Made by a program: the position numbers and the translations under genes. The notes beneath the pieces are model-generated. The model saw only the letters and a program-made list of their open reading frames with translations, was not told the DNA's origin and searched no databases. Shown here piece by piece: positions 37,743 to 48,137 of a stretch of DNA of 64,000 nt (positions are counted from its first letter, which is position 1; every line of letters starts with the position of its first letter). The stretch comes from Histomonas meleagridis (lineage: Eukaryota; Parabasalia; Tritrichomonadida; Dientamoebidae): positions 186,001-250,000 of the forward strand of contig WSYJ01000133.1 in NCBI GenBank assembly GCA_020186115.1, read 5' to 3'.

Positions 37743-40676
37743 TTATAGCTTTGACAAAATGGCCGATATTCTCAATGATTTTGCTCTTGACTTTCCACAC
37801 ATTGCCTGAATTTTCGGCACAATTTGCATATTATTTCTGATTAATCTTAGCAATAAATCTTGTAACTGCTCTGCTAATTGTGCGTCAATCATATCACTTA
37901 ATTTCTTTTTATCGAACATAAACAATCGACACAACGAAAATGTTACGGCGTTTTGTAATTCAATTTGGATAATTTTTCCTGAATCGAAGAAAATGAGCAA
38001 ATTGCGAAACATCGCATCTACATTTTCAGCATCATTTTGTGGGAAATCCTCAAAAACTTGACATAAAATTCCTTGCGGGAAATCATCAATTGAAATTGCA
38101 AGTGCCAAAAATAACGAAGAAAGATTTTCTATAACATTTTGGTAGCCACTTTTTGTAGACCTTGCAATTTCCCACCATTTAATGAAAGTGTTCATCAAAT
38201 TCATTATCAAAGGTATTAATTCCGGATGTTTAATCACGCAAATATTAAACAAATGTATAATATTTTCTTGCATTCCAGGATAAGTCGCAGATTCTATAGT
38301 CGAAGCCACTTCATTTATAATTGCTTGATGCATTTCATTTGATACTGCATCATAAAGTATTGCATCAGATAATGCGCCAATTGCAGCACATTGATCTAAT
38401 TGTGAATTTCTTTTCATCCAAAGTAATAAAAATTGACATATTTCATTATTAATTGGTGATTTAACAATGATTAAAGATGTAATTAATTTACATATGTTTA
38501 AGAATAATGTTAAAGATGTATCAATTTGTATTAATGGTAAATCCCTTAAAAACGAAACTTTTCCATTAATAATTTTAGTCAAAAGATTTATCGATGATTG
38601 TATCATTTTAGCTAAGATATTATTATTAGATGAATATTTAAGTAAACTTGAATATGAATGTAATGATTCTGATATAACATTAATGTATATATCTTCTTTA
38701 ATAATTGTTCGAAGTTTCTTCGAAAATATTAATCTTTGTTCATCATTAAATAATTTTGATAATGATCGAATTGCTTCAATAGATGTTAATTGTAATGTTT
38801 GTTCATAATCAAGATATTTAAGAATAACTTCAATTAATTTCGGTGAAATAATTTGTATTATGTTATTATCATTTGTATACTTAATAACTTTACATAATAT
38901 AAGAATTGAAGTTGATGAAATATTTTCATTTGTTTCAATGTTATTTATAAACCCAAATATTATTTCAATATATGGTAATATTATATCTAAAACAGACTCA
39001 TGAAATGATGTAATTAAATCTTGTAAAAATCCTAATGTCATTGTGATAACATCTGAATTAGAATACATTAAACATGGCTGAATTGATTTCCCAATTATAT
39101 TTATTACATCTGTAATTAAATCAGTATCAAATTGTATTAATGCATGTGCCATATTAAATGATGATGCTATAGCTATTACATTTTCATTATTATTATGGAC
39201 GTTTTGTAATAGATTTAATATGATTTCAGTATCACTATCATCAAAATCTGTTGTAATATTAATGGAATATGCAATTATAGTAAAATATAATGTAATGTCA
39301 TCAGGATGAATTTGAGGATAATAATTCCAAACGATTTTAAAAAATTGTGGTATTTCACAATCAACTTGTTTACATATAGTTAAAATTGCTGTGTAACAAT
39401 GATGTCGTATTTCTGGTGATTCAGATATAATTTGTGGTATAAGTGCATTAAGTAATGTAAGATTATATACTTTCAAATATGAAAATACATTTTCTTGAAG
39501 TGATTCAATAACATATGCTGATGATTGTATTAATAATGGATTCTTTGTATTAATTGCTGTAGTTAAAACTTTAATAAAATCTTCTGATTGTTTTGCGGAA
39601 TATTCACCACCATCATTAAATAAAATTGAAAAAATTAGAATGGAGGAAGATGTATGAGAAACACTATTTTGTTGAATAATTTCAAATAATTTTTGTGAAA
39701 AAATGGGATATATGGTTTCATTTGGAAATGATTTGAAAAGTGACTCTATCAAACTAAGTTGGTCAAATGGAAGTGTATCGGTTTCTTCGACCGTTTGCGC
39801 CATGATGTCAATGCAAAGTTGAAGAATTGTTCCTGTTTGATCTGGGTAAAGATAAATACCATTAACAAGAGAAGTGGCTGGAAGTAAACGAAGGCTTGAT
39901 GGAAAATTTCGAGATGATACACAATTTAAAGAGATTTGTATTAATTCTTGAGCTGCTTCTGGGATAATTTTTCCTTTAACAATTATATCACTAATGTAAT
40001 TCCACAACCTTGAAAAATTGTTTGGATCATATGAAAATGATTGTCGAGATATTTGTAGTATTCTTTCGAAAATTTGAGTAAACCATGTCATATCAAAATC
40101 ATCAGTATAAACTAAAATATTAGAAAAGATATGAATACCATTTAACTGAATTCGAATATCATCTATTGAAATAAAAAAGTTAACAATTTCTATAAACTTA
40201 TTAAACTGATTTGAAATAAAATCACCTTCAAAAACATCAATAACAGAATCAAATATGTATGAACTTATTAATGGATTTGCTTGAAAATTGTTAAATAAAT
40301 AATTTAATAAATCGTTCCATTCTTGTGAATCATTTTGAAAAACAAAAGAAATTGTGTCTGAAATAATTTGGATGTCATTTTGCGATATTGGATTTTGAAT
40401 TATTTCAATTAACCATTGTTTTATATTAGCTTGAGATTCAATTGGAAGTGATTGCCAATGTTCTTTTATTGCCTTATAAAAGTAAGTCATTGACCCGTGG
40501 CGAATAGAATTAGAAATTGGATCAACATTTGTAATATTTCGGTATAAATTAAATAATGCTGGGATTGAATTAGGATTTGAAAGCAGAACCTGAAGATTTT
40601 GTGTTGCTTCTTGTACAGTTTCAGACTGTAAAGTATTTACTATGAGTTGTTGAAGAGTTAAAGAAAGCTCTTCCAT
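37743..40676 (-). CDS. Importin-beta family karyopherin (IPO4/IPO5-like)
   Basis: From MEELSLTLQQLIVNTLQSET the protein has 977 residues of continuous HEAT-type helices. The N-terminus resembles importin-beta family members (ATQNLQVLLSNPNSIPALFN), and the C-terminus includes the P-Q-x-D-A-E-x-V...F..L segment common to importins 4 and 5 (FPQNDAENVDAMFRNLLIFF). The inner start is chosen because the 15 extra residues of the longer frame contain a GC-rich promoter word (TTGGGGTGCCCCAA on the coding strand, 40713-40726). A run of GTTGGTCGAGC lies 8 bases from the ATG. The gene lies in series with the XPO7-like gene, 87 bases downstream of its stop. Confidence 0.65.
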   Translation of the reverse strand: MEELSLTLQQLIVNTLQSETVQEATQNLQVLLSNPNSIPALFNLYRNITNVDPISNSIRHGSMTYFYKAIKEHWQSLPIESQANIKQWLIEIIQNPISQNDIQIISDTISFVFQNDSQEWNDLLNYLFNNFQANPLISSYIFDSVIDVFEGDFISNQFNKFIEIVNFFISIDDIRIQLNGIHIFSNILVYTDDFDMTWFTQIFERILQISRQSFSYDPNNFSRLWNYISDIIVKGKIIPEAAQELIQISLNCVSSRNFPSSLRLLPATSLVNGIYLYPDQTGTILQLCIDIMAQTVEETDTLPFDQLSLIESLFKSFPNETIYPIFSQKLFEIIQQNSVSHTSSSILIFSILFNDGGEYSAKQSEDFIKVLTTAINTKNPLLIQSSAYVIESLQENVFSYLKVYNLTLLNALIPQIISESPEIRHHCYTAILTICKQVDCEIPQFFKIVWNYYPQIHPDDITLYFTIIAYSINITTDFDDSDTEIILNLLQNVHNNNENVIAIASSFNMAHALIQFDTDLITDVINIIGKSIQPCLMYSNSDVITMTLGFLQDLITSFHESVLDIILPYIEIIFGFINNIETNENISSTSILILCKVIKYTNDNNIIQIISPKLIEVILKYLDYEQTLQLTSIEAIRSLSKLFNDEQRLIFSKKLRTIIKEDIYINVISESLHSYSSLLKYSSNNNILAKMIQSSINLLTKIINGKVSFLRDLPLIQIDTSLTLFLNICKLITSLIIVKSPINNEICQFLLLWMKRNSQLDQCAAIGALSDAILYDAVSNEMHQAIINEVASTIESATYPGMQENIIHLFNICVIKHPELIPLIMNLMNTFIKWWEIARSTKSGYQNVIENLSSLFLALAISIDDFPQGILCQVFEDFPQNDAENVDAMFRNLLIFFDSGKIIQIELQNAVTFSLCRLFMFDKKKLSDMIDAQLAEQLQDLLLRLIRNNMQIVPKIQAMCGKSRAKSLRISAILSKL

Positions 40677-40762
40677 GTTGCTCGACCAACTCCATTTTTT
40701 GAAAAGTTTATATTGGGGCACCCCAATTCTATAAAATCAAAATTAACAATATTTATTAAATT

Positions 40763-43700
40763 CTAGCCTAATGAGATATCATCAATTAATATAATTTTAC
40801 GTGGTATCTTTGATGCCAAGTTATTGAGTTCTTGCAAATATTTGGTTATTTTATTTTCTTTCATATTTGGCAAATCTTCACCAAATGCATTAACCATCTC
40901 TTTAAAGTATTCTTCCAATTCTGGTGAATCAACGTTCAATTCTATTGATGTAATTACTGATAAATCAAACAACAAAATTTCTCTGAAAGGAAATGCCGTT
41001 TTTTCAAAATATGTTTCATTATGATTTAAAATAAATTGTAACATCCTTAGGAATATTCTTTCAGTTTCTTCATGAACAAAGGCAACGAAATCTTGGCTTG
41101 TATTAGCGTAAAACAATTTCAATACATTACATCCTATTTGTGCGAAATCGGAATTTGGCGCGAACATTGAATATTCAGAGGCGGTCAAACAAATTTGAAG
41201 GAACTCAGAAAGATTTGTGTGCAGCACGTTCAAATGCTTAGAAACCAATACATTCAAAAATTGAGACAATTTTTCTGCGCATTTTGGATAACAAAAAATT
41301 GTTTCAACACCAATATTTCTAACTACTTGAAAGAACAAATTTAACAAGTTAATTAAAACAGGGTCATTATAAATCTTAAATGCATTGAATTCTATATATC
41401 TTGCGCTGAATAATTCGATGAAATTTTGAAGTAAAAGTTCAAAAGCAGTTAAATAATCGCCGAAGTTTACATTCGTTGCAACATTTAATAACATCTCTAA
41501 AAATGGAGTGAAAATAAGTGAAGAAGATTTAAACATTAAAATTCCATTTGGCGAGAAATCACCAAATTCAATTCGTGTTCCTTTAGATGTTATAAAACTC
41601 AACCAAAACTCAAACAATGCAATTGTTAAATAAGAGAATTGTAATAACAAATTAATATTTTTTTCGAGTAAATTTAATTTATTTGGTACAAACCAAGAAA
41701 AAAGGATATTATATTCATGAGATTCAGAAGCTTGTTGGAATAGTGAAGATAAATCTATTAAAGTTTTAGCTAAGTTTTGTGGATCATTAAAGTTAAGTCT
41801 ATTCGAAAAGTTATTTAAAACATTTGGAATTGCTTCTTGATAATTTTTGTCGAAAATTTTTTGAAAAATTAATGAAAAGAAATTCTTTCGACATTCTTTA
41901 TCAGCATTTCTTAAGAATGAATAATCGGAAAACAAAAACTCTTTCATAAGATTATTATCAACAATTGTTGATTTAATTATACCGAATTGTGTTCGTTCAA
42001 ACAAATCAATAATTTTTCTTATTAAAGAAGGCGAATTATCAAATGTTTTCATTGATAATAAAATTCTATGAAATATTTGATTTGTTACATATTTAATATC
42101 TAAATTATCATTACCATAATCTATACGCATATTATAATAATATTTCCGTGATTCATATGTATCTTTTCCAAAGTTGGTGTTCTGAAATAGAAAACAAAAT
42201 GTTATAATTTCATGTTCTAAGAATATTTCATCTTCACCTTTCATTTCTTTATAATTTATTAAGAAATCGGATTCTTTAGATTCTTCAACTAATTTATATA
42301 AACATATAAATAAAGGAATTTTAAGTTTGTTGAATTCATCATCATTTTTTTGTCCTTTAAGAATATAATTAATGATTTGTATTACTGTTGCTAATTTAAT
42401 TTCATCTTCTCTTGATTTAGTGTTAAAGAATTGTTCCTTAAAATTATTAAACATTTCAGTAAAACATTTCGAAAAATATTCGAAATCAACTTCTGCTAAA
42501 TTCGAAATATAACCAATTTGAACATAATTATAATATTCATCAGCTGTAAATAATGTTGAAGCTTCATCAAAATTCTCTGATAATGCTTTTATTGTTATAT
42601 CAGTATAATTTTGACAAATTGGTATAATCAAATCATGAATTTGAATATATTTATGGACGGTGTTTTTACTATCAAAGAATTCCATCCAAAATTTAATCGC
42701 GTAATATATCGTTTGTGGATTAGATATAAATGTTTCATAATTTAATATATTTAATGTGAACTTATGATATAATAAAACATAATCGTTATATATTTGTATA
42801 AGATCTTTCATAAGTTCATCATTTGGTACAATATAAATTTGAATTTTATATGATATAATACATATCAAATGAATTTCTTCAATTCCAAATTCTTTTGTTT
42901 GAAGTAAATCATTTAAATATTTTATTATATACCCATAAAGTTGCTTTATTACATTTATCTTTTCATCAATAATGAAAGAGCTGTGGATTGTTGATGATAA
43001 TTTATATATAATTTCTAATATAAGTCGTATAAATTGTGGACATTTATCACTATACATATATAATAATGATATAAATTGTGGGTCACTTATAGTGCGTGAT
43101 GAACCTTCTGGCATATAAACTGTAAATCGTTTGATTTCATCATCTGTACAATAGAGAACATCTGAATTAACTTTATATAAAAAGCATGAATCAATAAGTT
43201 TAAGTGACGATGAAATAAGAAGTTCTTGTGAACTATTTAAATGTGTTAAATCACATGGTTCTGATAGAAATTTTGATAATGTATCAACAGATTTTTGAAG
43301 AATACGTGGCAATTCAAAAACATAAAAATTCTGCGAATTTTCCTCACTTCGAGAAAACTGTTCAACAAGTTGAATAAAAAAATTAATTGAGATTTCATCA
43401 TTTAATTTACTAAGTCGTTCAAAAAATTTTGTAAATGTGGGATGAAACCTATAAGACTTGGATACTAGTGTAGCATACAATATAGAAAGACTAAGAATTC
43501 TTGAAGATGATATGAAATTTTGGGGATTTTCTTGGATAATATTAAAAACCCAACCTTCTAGATTTAAAGAAATATCAATATCCCAGGAACCAGAAAATCT
43601 TTCTACAATAATTGTCATTATTTTGAGAAGATTAAATTTTATTCTTGGATTTACATTTGGATGAATATAAAGTTCTTGACAAATAGATAAATTTGATGAA

Positions 43701-43789
43701 TCGGAGCATGTTTTTTCTAATTCTTCATTTCCTGCTTGAGTTGGATGAATAATTTGTTCTTCTAATAGTTGACAAATAAAATTCTCCAT
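40763..43789 (-). CDS. Exportin-7-like karyopherin (XPO7/RanBP16)
   Basis: The 1008-residue HEAT-type protein shares specific stretches with exportin-7. FGDFSPNGILMFKSSSLIFT corresponds to the F-D-V-S-S-P-N-G-I-L-L-F-R-E-T-S segment of XPO7. YIEFNAFKIYNDPVLINLLN corresponds to Y-V-N-F-G-V-F-R-L-Y-G-D-D. CYPKCAEKLSQFLNVLVSKH corresponds to Y-P-K-L-S-Q-S-Y. Length fits (1087 in human). XPO7 exports a broad cargo set, also including import. Several other exportins share the fold, but not these segments. A short intergenic gap separates it from the downstream importin gene. Confidence 0.75.
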   Translation of the reverse strand: MENFICQLLEEQIIHPTQAGNEELEKTCSDSSNLSICQELYIHPNVNPRIKFNLLKIMTIIVERFSGSWDIDISLNLEGWVFNIIQENPQNFISSSRILSLSILYATLVSKSYRFHPTFTKFFERLSKLNDEISINFFIQLVEQFSRSEENSQNFYVFELPRILQKSVDTLSKFLSEPCDLTHLNSSQELLISSSLKLIDSCFLYKVNSDVLYCTDDEIKRFTVYMPEGSSRTISDPQFISLLYMYSDKCPQFIRLILEIIYKLSSTIHSSFIIDEKINVIKQLYGYIIKYLNDLLQTKEFGIEEIHLICIISYKIQIYIVPNDELMKDLIQIYNDYVLLYHKFTLNILNYETFISNPQTIYYAIKFWMEFFDSKNTVHKYIQIHDLIIPICQNYTDITIKALSENFDEASTLFTADEYYNYVQIGYISNLAEVDFEYFSKCFTEMFNNFKEQFFNTKSREDEIKLATVIQIINYILKGQKNDDEFNKLKIPLFICLYKLVEESKESDFLINYKEMKGEDEIFLEHEIITFCFLFQNTNFGKDTYESRKYYYNMRIDYGNDNLDIKYVTNQIFHRILLSMKTFDNSPSLIRKIIDLFERTQFGIIKSTIVDNNLMKEFLFSDYSFLRNADKECRKNFFSLIFQKIFDKNYQEAIPNVLNNFSNRLNFNDPQNLAKTLIDLSSLFQQASESHEYNILFSWFVPNKLNLLEKNINLLLQFSYLTIALFEFWLSFITSKGTRIEFGDFSPNGILMFKSSSLIFTPFLEMLLNVATNVNFGDYLTAFELLLQNFIELFSARYIEFNAFKIYNDPVLINLLNLFFQVVRNIGVETIFCYPKCAEKLSQFLNVLVSKHLNVLHTNLSEFLQICLTASEYSMFAPNSDFAQIGCNVLKLFYANTSQDFVAFVHEETERIFLRMLQFILNHNETYFEKTAFPFREILLFDLSVITSIELNVDSPELEEYFKEMVNAFGEDLPNMKENKITKYLQELNNLASKIPRKIILIDDISLG

Positions 43790-43884
43790 CTGAAATCAAG
43801 CAAACATTGTCAATTTTTCATTATCGAATGAACATTTTTTTTTCTTGAAAATAAAATCAATACTAAAATTTATGAATTATCCTT

Positions 43885-46800
43885 TTACGAAAAATTCGGA
43901 AAGTACGAACCAAAATTAAATGGTTTCCTTGCAGCTTTATAAGGATCGTTTTCTTCTTCTTCTTCTTCACCATTCATAATCATTCCAGGATAAACTTTTC
44001 TAAGTATTTCTTCGAGCAATTTTGAATTTTCTTCATTAATTTTCATTAACCTTTTCTTTCCCCATTGTTCTTTTATTCTTTGTTCGTCATATTCAATTCC
44101 TTTGATTTCTTTAAGCATATCAATAATTTCTTTTTTCTCAAATTCAGCTGCATTGAGAATTGCCGAGAATCCATCATTATCTTTAGCATTGATATCAATC
44201 CCTTTTTGTTCAAGAAGTATTTTAACTGTTTCTGTATGACCATTTCTAGATGCTAACATAAGTGCTGTTTTAAATAATTTATATAATTTCCAAATATTAT
44301 TTTGAAATATCAAATTATTAATATAAATATTAAATAAAACAAATAAATATCTTTAACATTAATGTCAACACCTTTTTGTTCAAGAAGGAATTTAACTATT
44401 TCTATATTACCATTAATAGATGCATATATAAGTGCTGTTTTAAATAATTTATATAATTTCCAAATAATATTTTGAAATATTAAATTATTAAAACAAATCT
44501 CAAATAAAGCAAATAAATATCTTTAACATTAATATCAACACCTTTTTGTTCAAGAAGGAATTTAATTATTTCTATATGACTATTCATAGATGCATATATA
44601 AGTGCTGTTTTAAATAATTTAAATAATTTCCAAATATTATTTTGAAATATTAAATTATTAAAATAAATACAAAATAAAACAAATAAATATTTTTAGTTTC
44701 AATACCAATTCCTTCTTGTTCAAGAAGTAATTTAACTATTTCTAAATAACCATCTGAAGATGCTAAAATAAGTGCTGTTTGGAATAATTTAAATAATTTC
44801 CAAATATTATTTTGAAATATAATATCATTAAAATAAATTTTAAATAAAACAAATGAATATTTTTAGCTTCAATATCAATTCCTTCTTGTTCAAGAAGTAA
44901 TTTAACTATTTCTATATGACCATTTAGAGATGCTCTAATAAGTGCTGTATCAAATAATTTAAATAGTTCCCAAATATTATTATGAAATATCAAATTATAA
45001 AAATAAATATTAAACAAAATAAATAAATAGTTTTAGCATTAATATCAATTCCTTTTTGTTCAAGAAGTAATTTAACGATTTCTGTATGACCATTTTCAGA
45101 TGCACATATTAGTGCTGTTTCAAAGTAATATATAAAACTCCAAGAAATAACATATAACGCCAAATTATTATAATAAAAATCTACTTTAATAAATAAACAT
45201 TCCCAAGATTAATATTAATATCTTTTCGTTCCAAAAGTAATTTAACTATTTCAACATTTCCAAACGAAGATTCACACATTAGTATTGTTGAAAATAAATT
45301 TAATATATTCCAAATTTATTTTTGATATATTAAATAATTAAATCATGCTTTAATGAAAACATAAAAATATTTTGTACATTTATATCAGTTTTATCACATT
45401 CAATAAATAATTTAACAATTTCGGGTCTATTTTCCATAAATGCAATCAAAATTGCAGGATAAATTATTATAAATAAATTCCAAATATTATTTCCAAATAT
45501 TATTAAATAAAAATAAACATTTATCACATTAACATCAATATTATCTTTTTCAAGAAGTAATTTGACCATTTCACAACTACCATGTTTGACTGCTGACATA
45601 AGTATTGTCCAATATTATCAAAACACACATCAATTAAAAAATTGAGGCATTAAACTCTTTGAATAAAGTTCATGTTAAAAAAATGTATATCTTTGGTATT
45701 GACATCGATTCCTTCTTGTTCAAGAAGTATTTTTATAATTTCTTCGCGTTTATTTTGAAATGCCATTTGAAGTGCTGTTCGAAATAATATGAATAATTTC
45801 CAAATATTATTTTGAAATATCAAATTATTAAAATAAATATCAAATAAAACAAATGAATATCTTGAGCATTAATATCAATTCCTTCTTGTTCAAGAAGTAA
45901 TTTAACTATTTCTGTATGACCATTTTCAGATGCATTCATAAGTGCTGTCCAAAATAATTTAAATAATTTCCAAATATTATTTTGAAATATAATATCATTA
46001 AAATAAATTTTAAATAAAACAAATGAATATTTTTAGCTTCAATATCAATTCCTTCTTGTTCAAGAAGTAATTTAACTATTTCTATATGACCATTTAGAGA
46101 TGCTCTAATAAGTGCTGTATCAAATAATTTAAATAGTTCCCAAATATTATTATGAAATATCAAATTATAAAAATAAATATTAAACAAAATAAATAAATAG
46201 TTTTAGCATTAATATCAATTCCTTCTTGTTCAAGAAGTAATTTAACGATTTCTGTATGACCTTTTTCAGATCCCCACATAAGTGCTGTATCAAATAATTT
46301 AAAAAATTTCCAAATATTATTTTGAAATATTAAAATATTAAAATAAATTCTAAATAAAACAAATAAATATCTTTAGCATTAATATCAATTCCTTTTTGGT
46401 CAAGAAGTAATTTAACAAAATCATATTGATTATTAATTATAGATTTTTGAAGTGCTGTACAAAATAATTTGAATAAATTCCACTAAATAAACTGGAAAAA
46501 TATTAAATTTAACAAATATATATCTTTTTCATTGATATCAAAATTACAATGTTTAAAAATATAATTAATAAGTTCAAAATTTGCTGATGCGCAAGCATAG
46601 ACCAAAGAATCTTTCGGGAATTCTTTTCCTTTAATAACATATTTTGCAAAATATATGTTGCCTTTTCTCAATGTTTCATGTACAATATCATTATTAATGA
46701 TTAAACCATTTTCTTCTAGAAACAAAAATATTTCATAATTATTATGTTGAATACAGTTAATAGCTAACTCTGATAATCTATTTTGATGTTGTTCTTCTTC

Positions 46801-47682
46801 AGTTAATTGAAAATGTGCACCAAAAAAATAATTTTGTTTTGCTTTGTCAGGCTCAAGATAATTTTTCTTATAAATATATTGGAAAATGTCATTTCGATGA
46901 AATCGAATTGCTGCTTCACAGGAGCCTTTAAAAGTAGCATGATTTTGTTCACATAAATGAATGATTTCAATGTTTCCTCCTGCAACTGCATATTTACCTG
47001 CGTTTTCTATTTTAGAACCATTTATTAGTAAATATTTAAAACATTTAATTGATCCAAAATATGCTGCATAATCAATTAATGAAATACCATTTAGATCAGT
47101 CATAAGTAAACATTTTTCATAATAAGTTGAATTAATTCTTTGATTAATATCAAAATTTGCATGTGTTGATATTTCTTGAAGTTTATCAATATCATCTTTT
47201 TGTAATATTAAAGTTATTATTGGTATATATACATATGCTATAGCATATAAAAAGTCCATTGGATTTAAATCATTGTTATATTTCATAATTTCTTCAAGAT
47301 CATAATCTTTAATTGAAAGAAATAATTTCATATTAAGATTACTTCGTTTTTGCTCAATTATACCAGAATTTACAAGATCAGCATATAAATATTTTAATTC
47401 ATTTGAATGAATACTGACATAATCTTTAAACATTTGGATAATTTCAGGATTTTTATTTAAAATTTTTTCTTCCTTATCTTCAATTAGTTTTAAGTAATTT
47501 AAATATATTTTGACATCCTTATATTGCACAGAATAAGCTGTGCAAATGTTTTGCGTTATGACGAGATTAAATGTCATAGGAAAATTCTGGTCAAAAAATT
47601 CAACTGTTGTTTGAGTCGATTCTTCAATATTATCAGATTCTAGTTCAAATATAATTTGATGGATTGCTTGTAAAAACTTCAT
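43885..47682 (-). CDS. Ankyrin-repeat protein encoded by ~15 exons
   Basis: The first exon (47682 to about 46510) starts MKFLQAIHQIIFELESDNIE and carries the trichomonad N-terminal helical domain plus degenerate repeats (SLIDYAAYFGSIKCFKYLLI), ending near CNFDINEKD. Downstream there are about 13 short exons, each one ankyrin repeat. Examples are TALIRASLNGHIEIVKLLLE and TALMNASENGHTEIVKLLLE, each ending QEGIDINAK or a variant. The last exon (44267-43885) has TALMLASRNGHTETVKILLE, one further repeat KDNDGFSAILNAAEFEKKEI and an acidic tail (GEEEEEENDPYKAARKPFNF). Between exons lie spacers of about 80-90 bases with stops and frameshifts. The gene needs splicing to be read. Exons 7-9 (about 45200-45610) lack the CAG at the acceptor, and may be decayed. 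Internal ankyrin scaffolding is the likely role. Confidence 0.65.
44268..46482 (-). repeat. Tandem ankyrin exon-spacer units (~170 bp)
   Basis: About thirteen units of roughly 170 bases alternate an ankyrin exon of about 84-90 bases with a spacer of about 80-90 bases. Spacers begin like ATATTTATTTG or ATATTCATTTG and end like TTTAAAACAG or TTTGATACAG before CACTT (coding strand). The middle of each holds an AATATTTGGAAATTAT word. A block of 272 bases at 44783-45054 is essentially identical to 45953-46224, indicating recent unit duplication. Confidence 0.85.
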
Positions 47683-48137
47683 TTTTGATGAACTTTGTGT
47701 TTTTTTCGATTTTGGACAAATATATATTATACATAGCCATCGACCACTTTTTTAATTATTATTCATTCAAAAAGTCAATTGAGTTGAAGGTGACCGTTAT
47801 CATTCTATACATTCTCAATTATTTAATAAAATAAAGTAGTCAATGTTAGTTTGGCAGAAAAGTGGAATACAAACAAAAGAAACTAGAAGATAAGAATATC
47901 ATCATTTTAAACAGATTTTGCACATCAAAAATGAAAAAAATTTAACAATGCTCCATTGCGAGTCTATCTGAACGGTATCAAAGACATAAGAATTTGAAAA
48001 TCACATTCATATGGTATATCATATCAGAAATTTTTGTTATTTCTCCTTAAACATTATTAATGATATGATAATATATTTAAATAGAGCAAATTCAATTTTT
48101 TAGTTTCATTTCAATGTTAAAAAAAATTATATGAAAA
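47683..48137. other. Intergenic region
   Basis: The 5' side of the ankyrin gene and the 3' side of the RIC1-like gene. CCACTTTTTTAATT lies at about 47739. No gene is seen. Confidence 0.5.

Noticed and set aside
43885-47682. CRISPR-like array, given the regular repeat-spacer layout
   Set aside because: The repeats encode ankyrin units and the spacers are similar to one another, opposite to a CRISPR array; the genome is eukaryotic.
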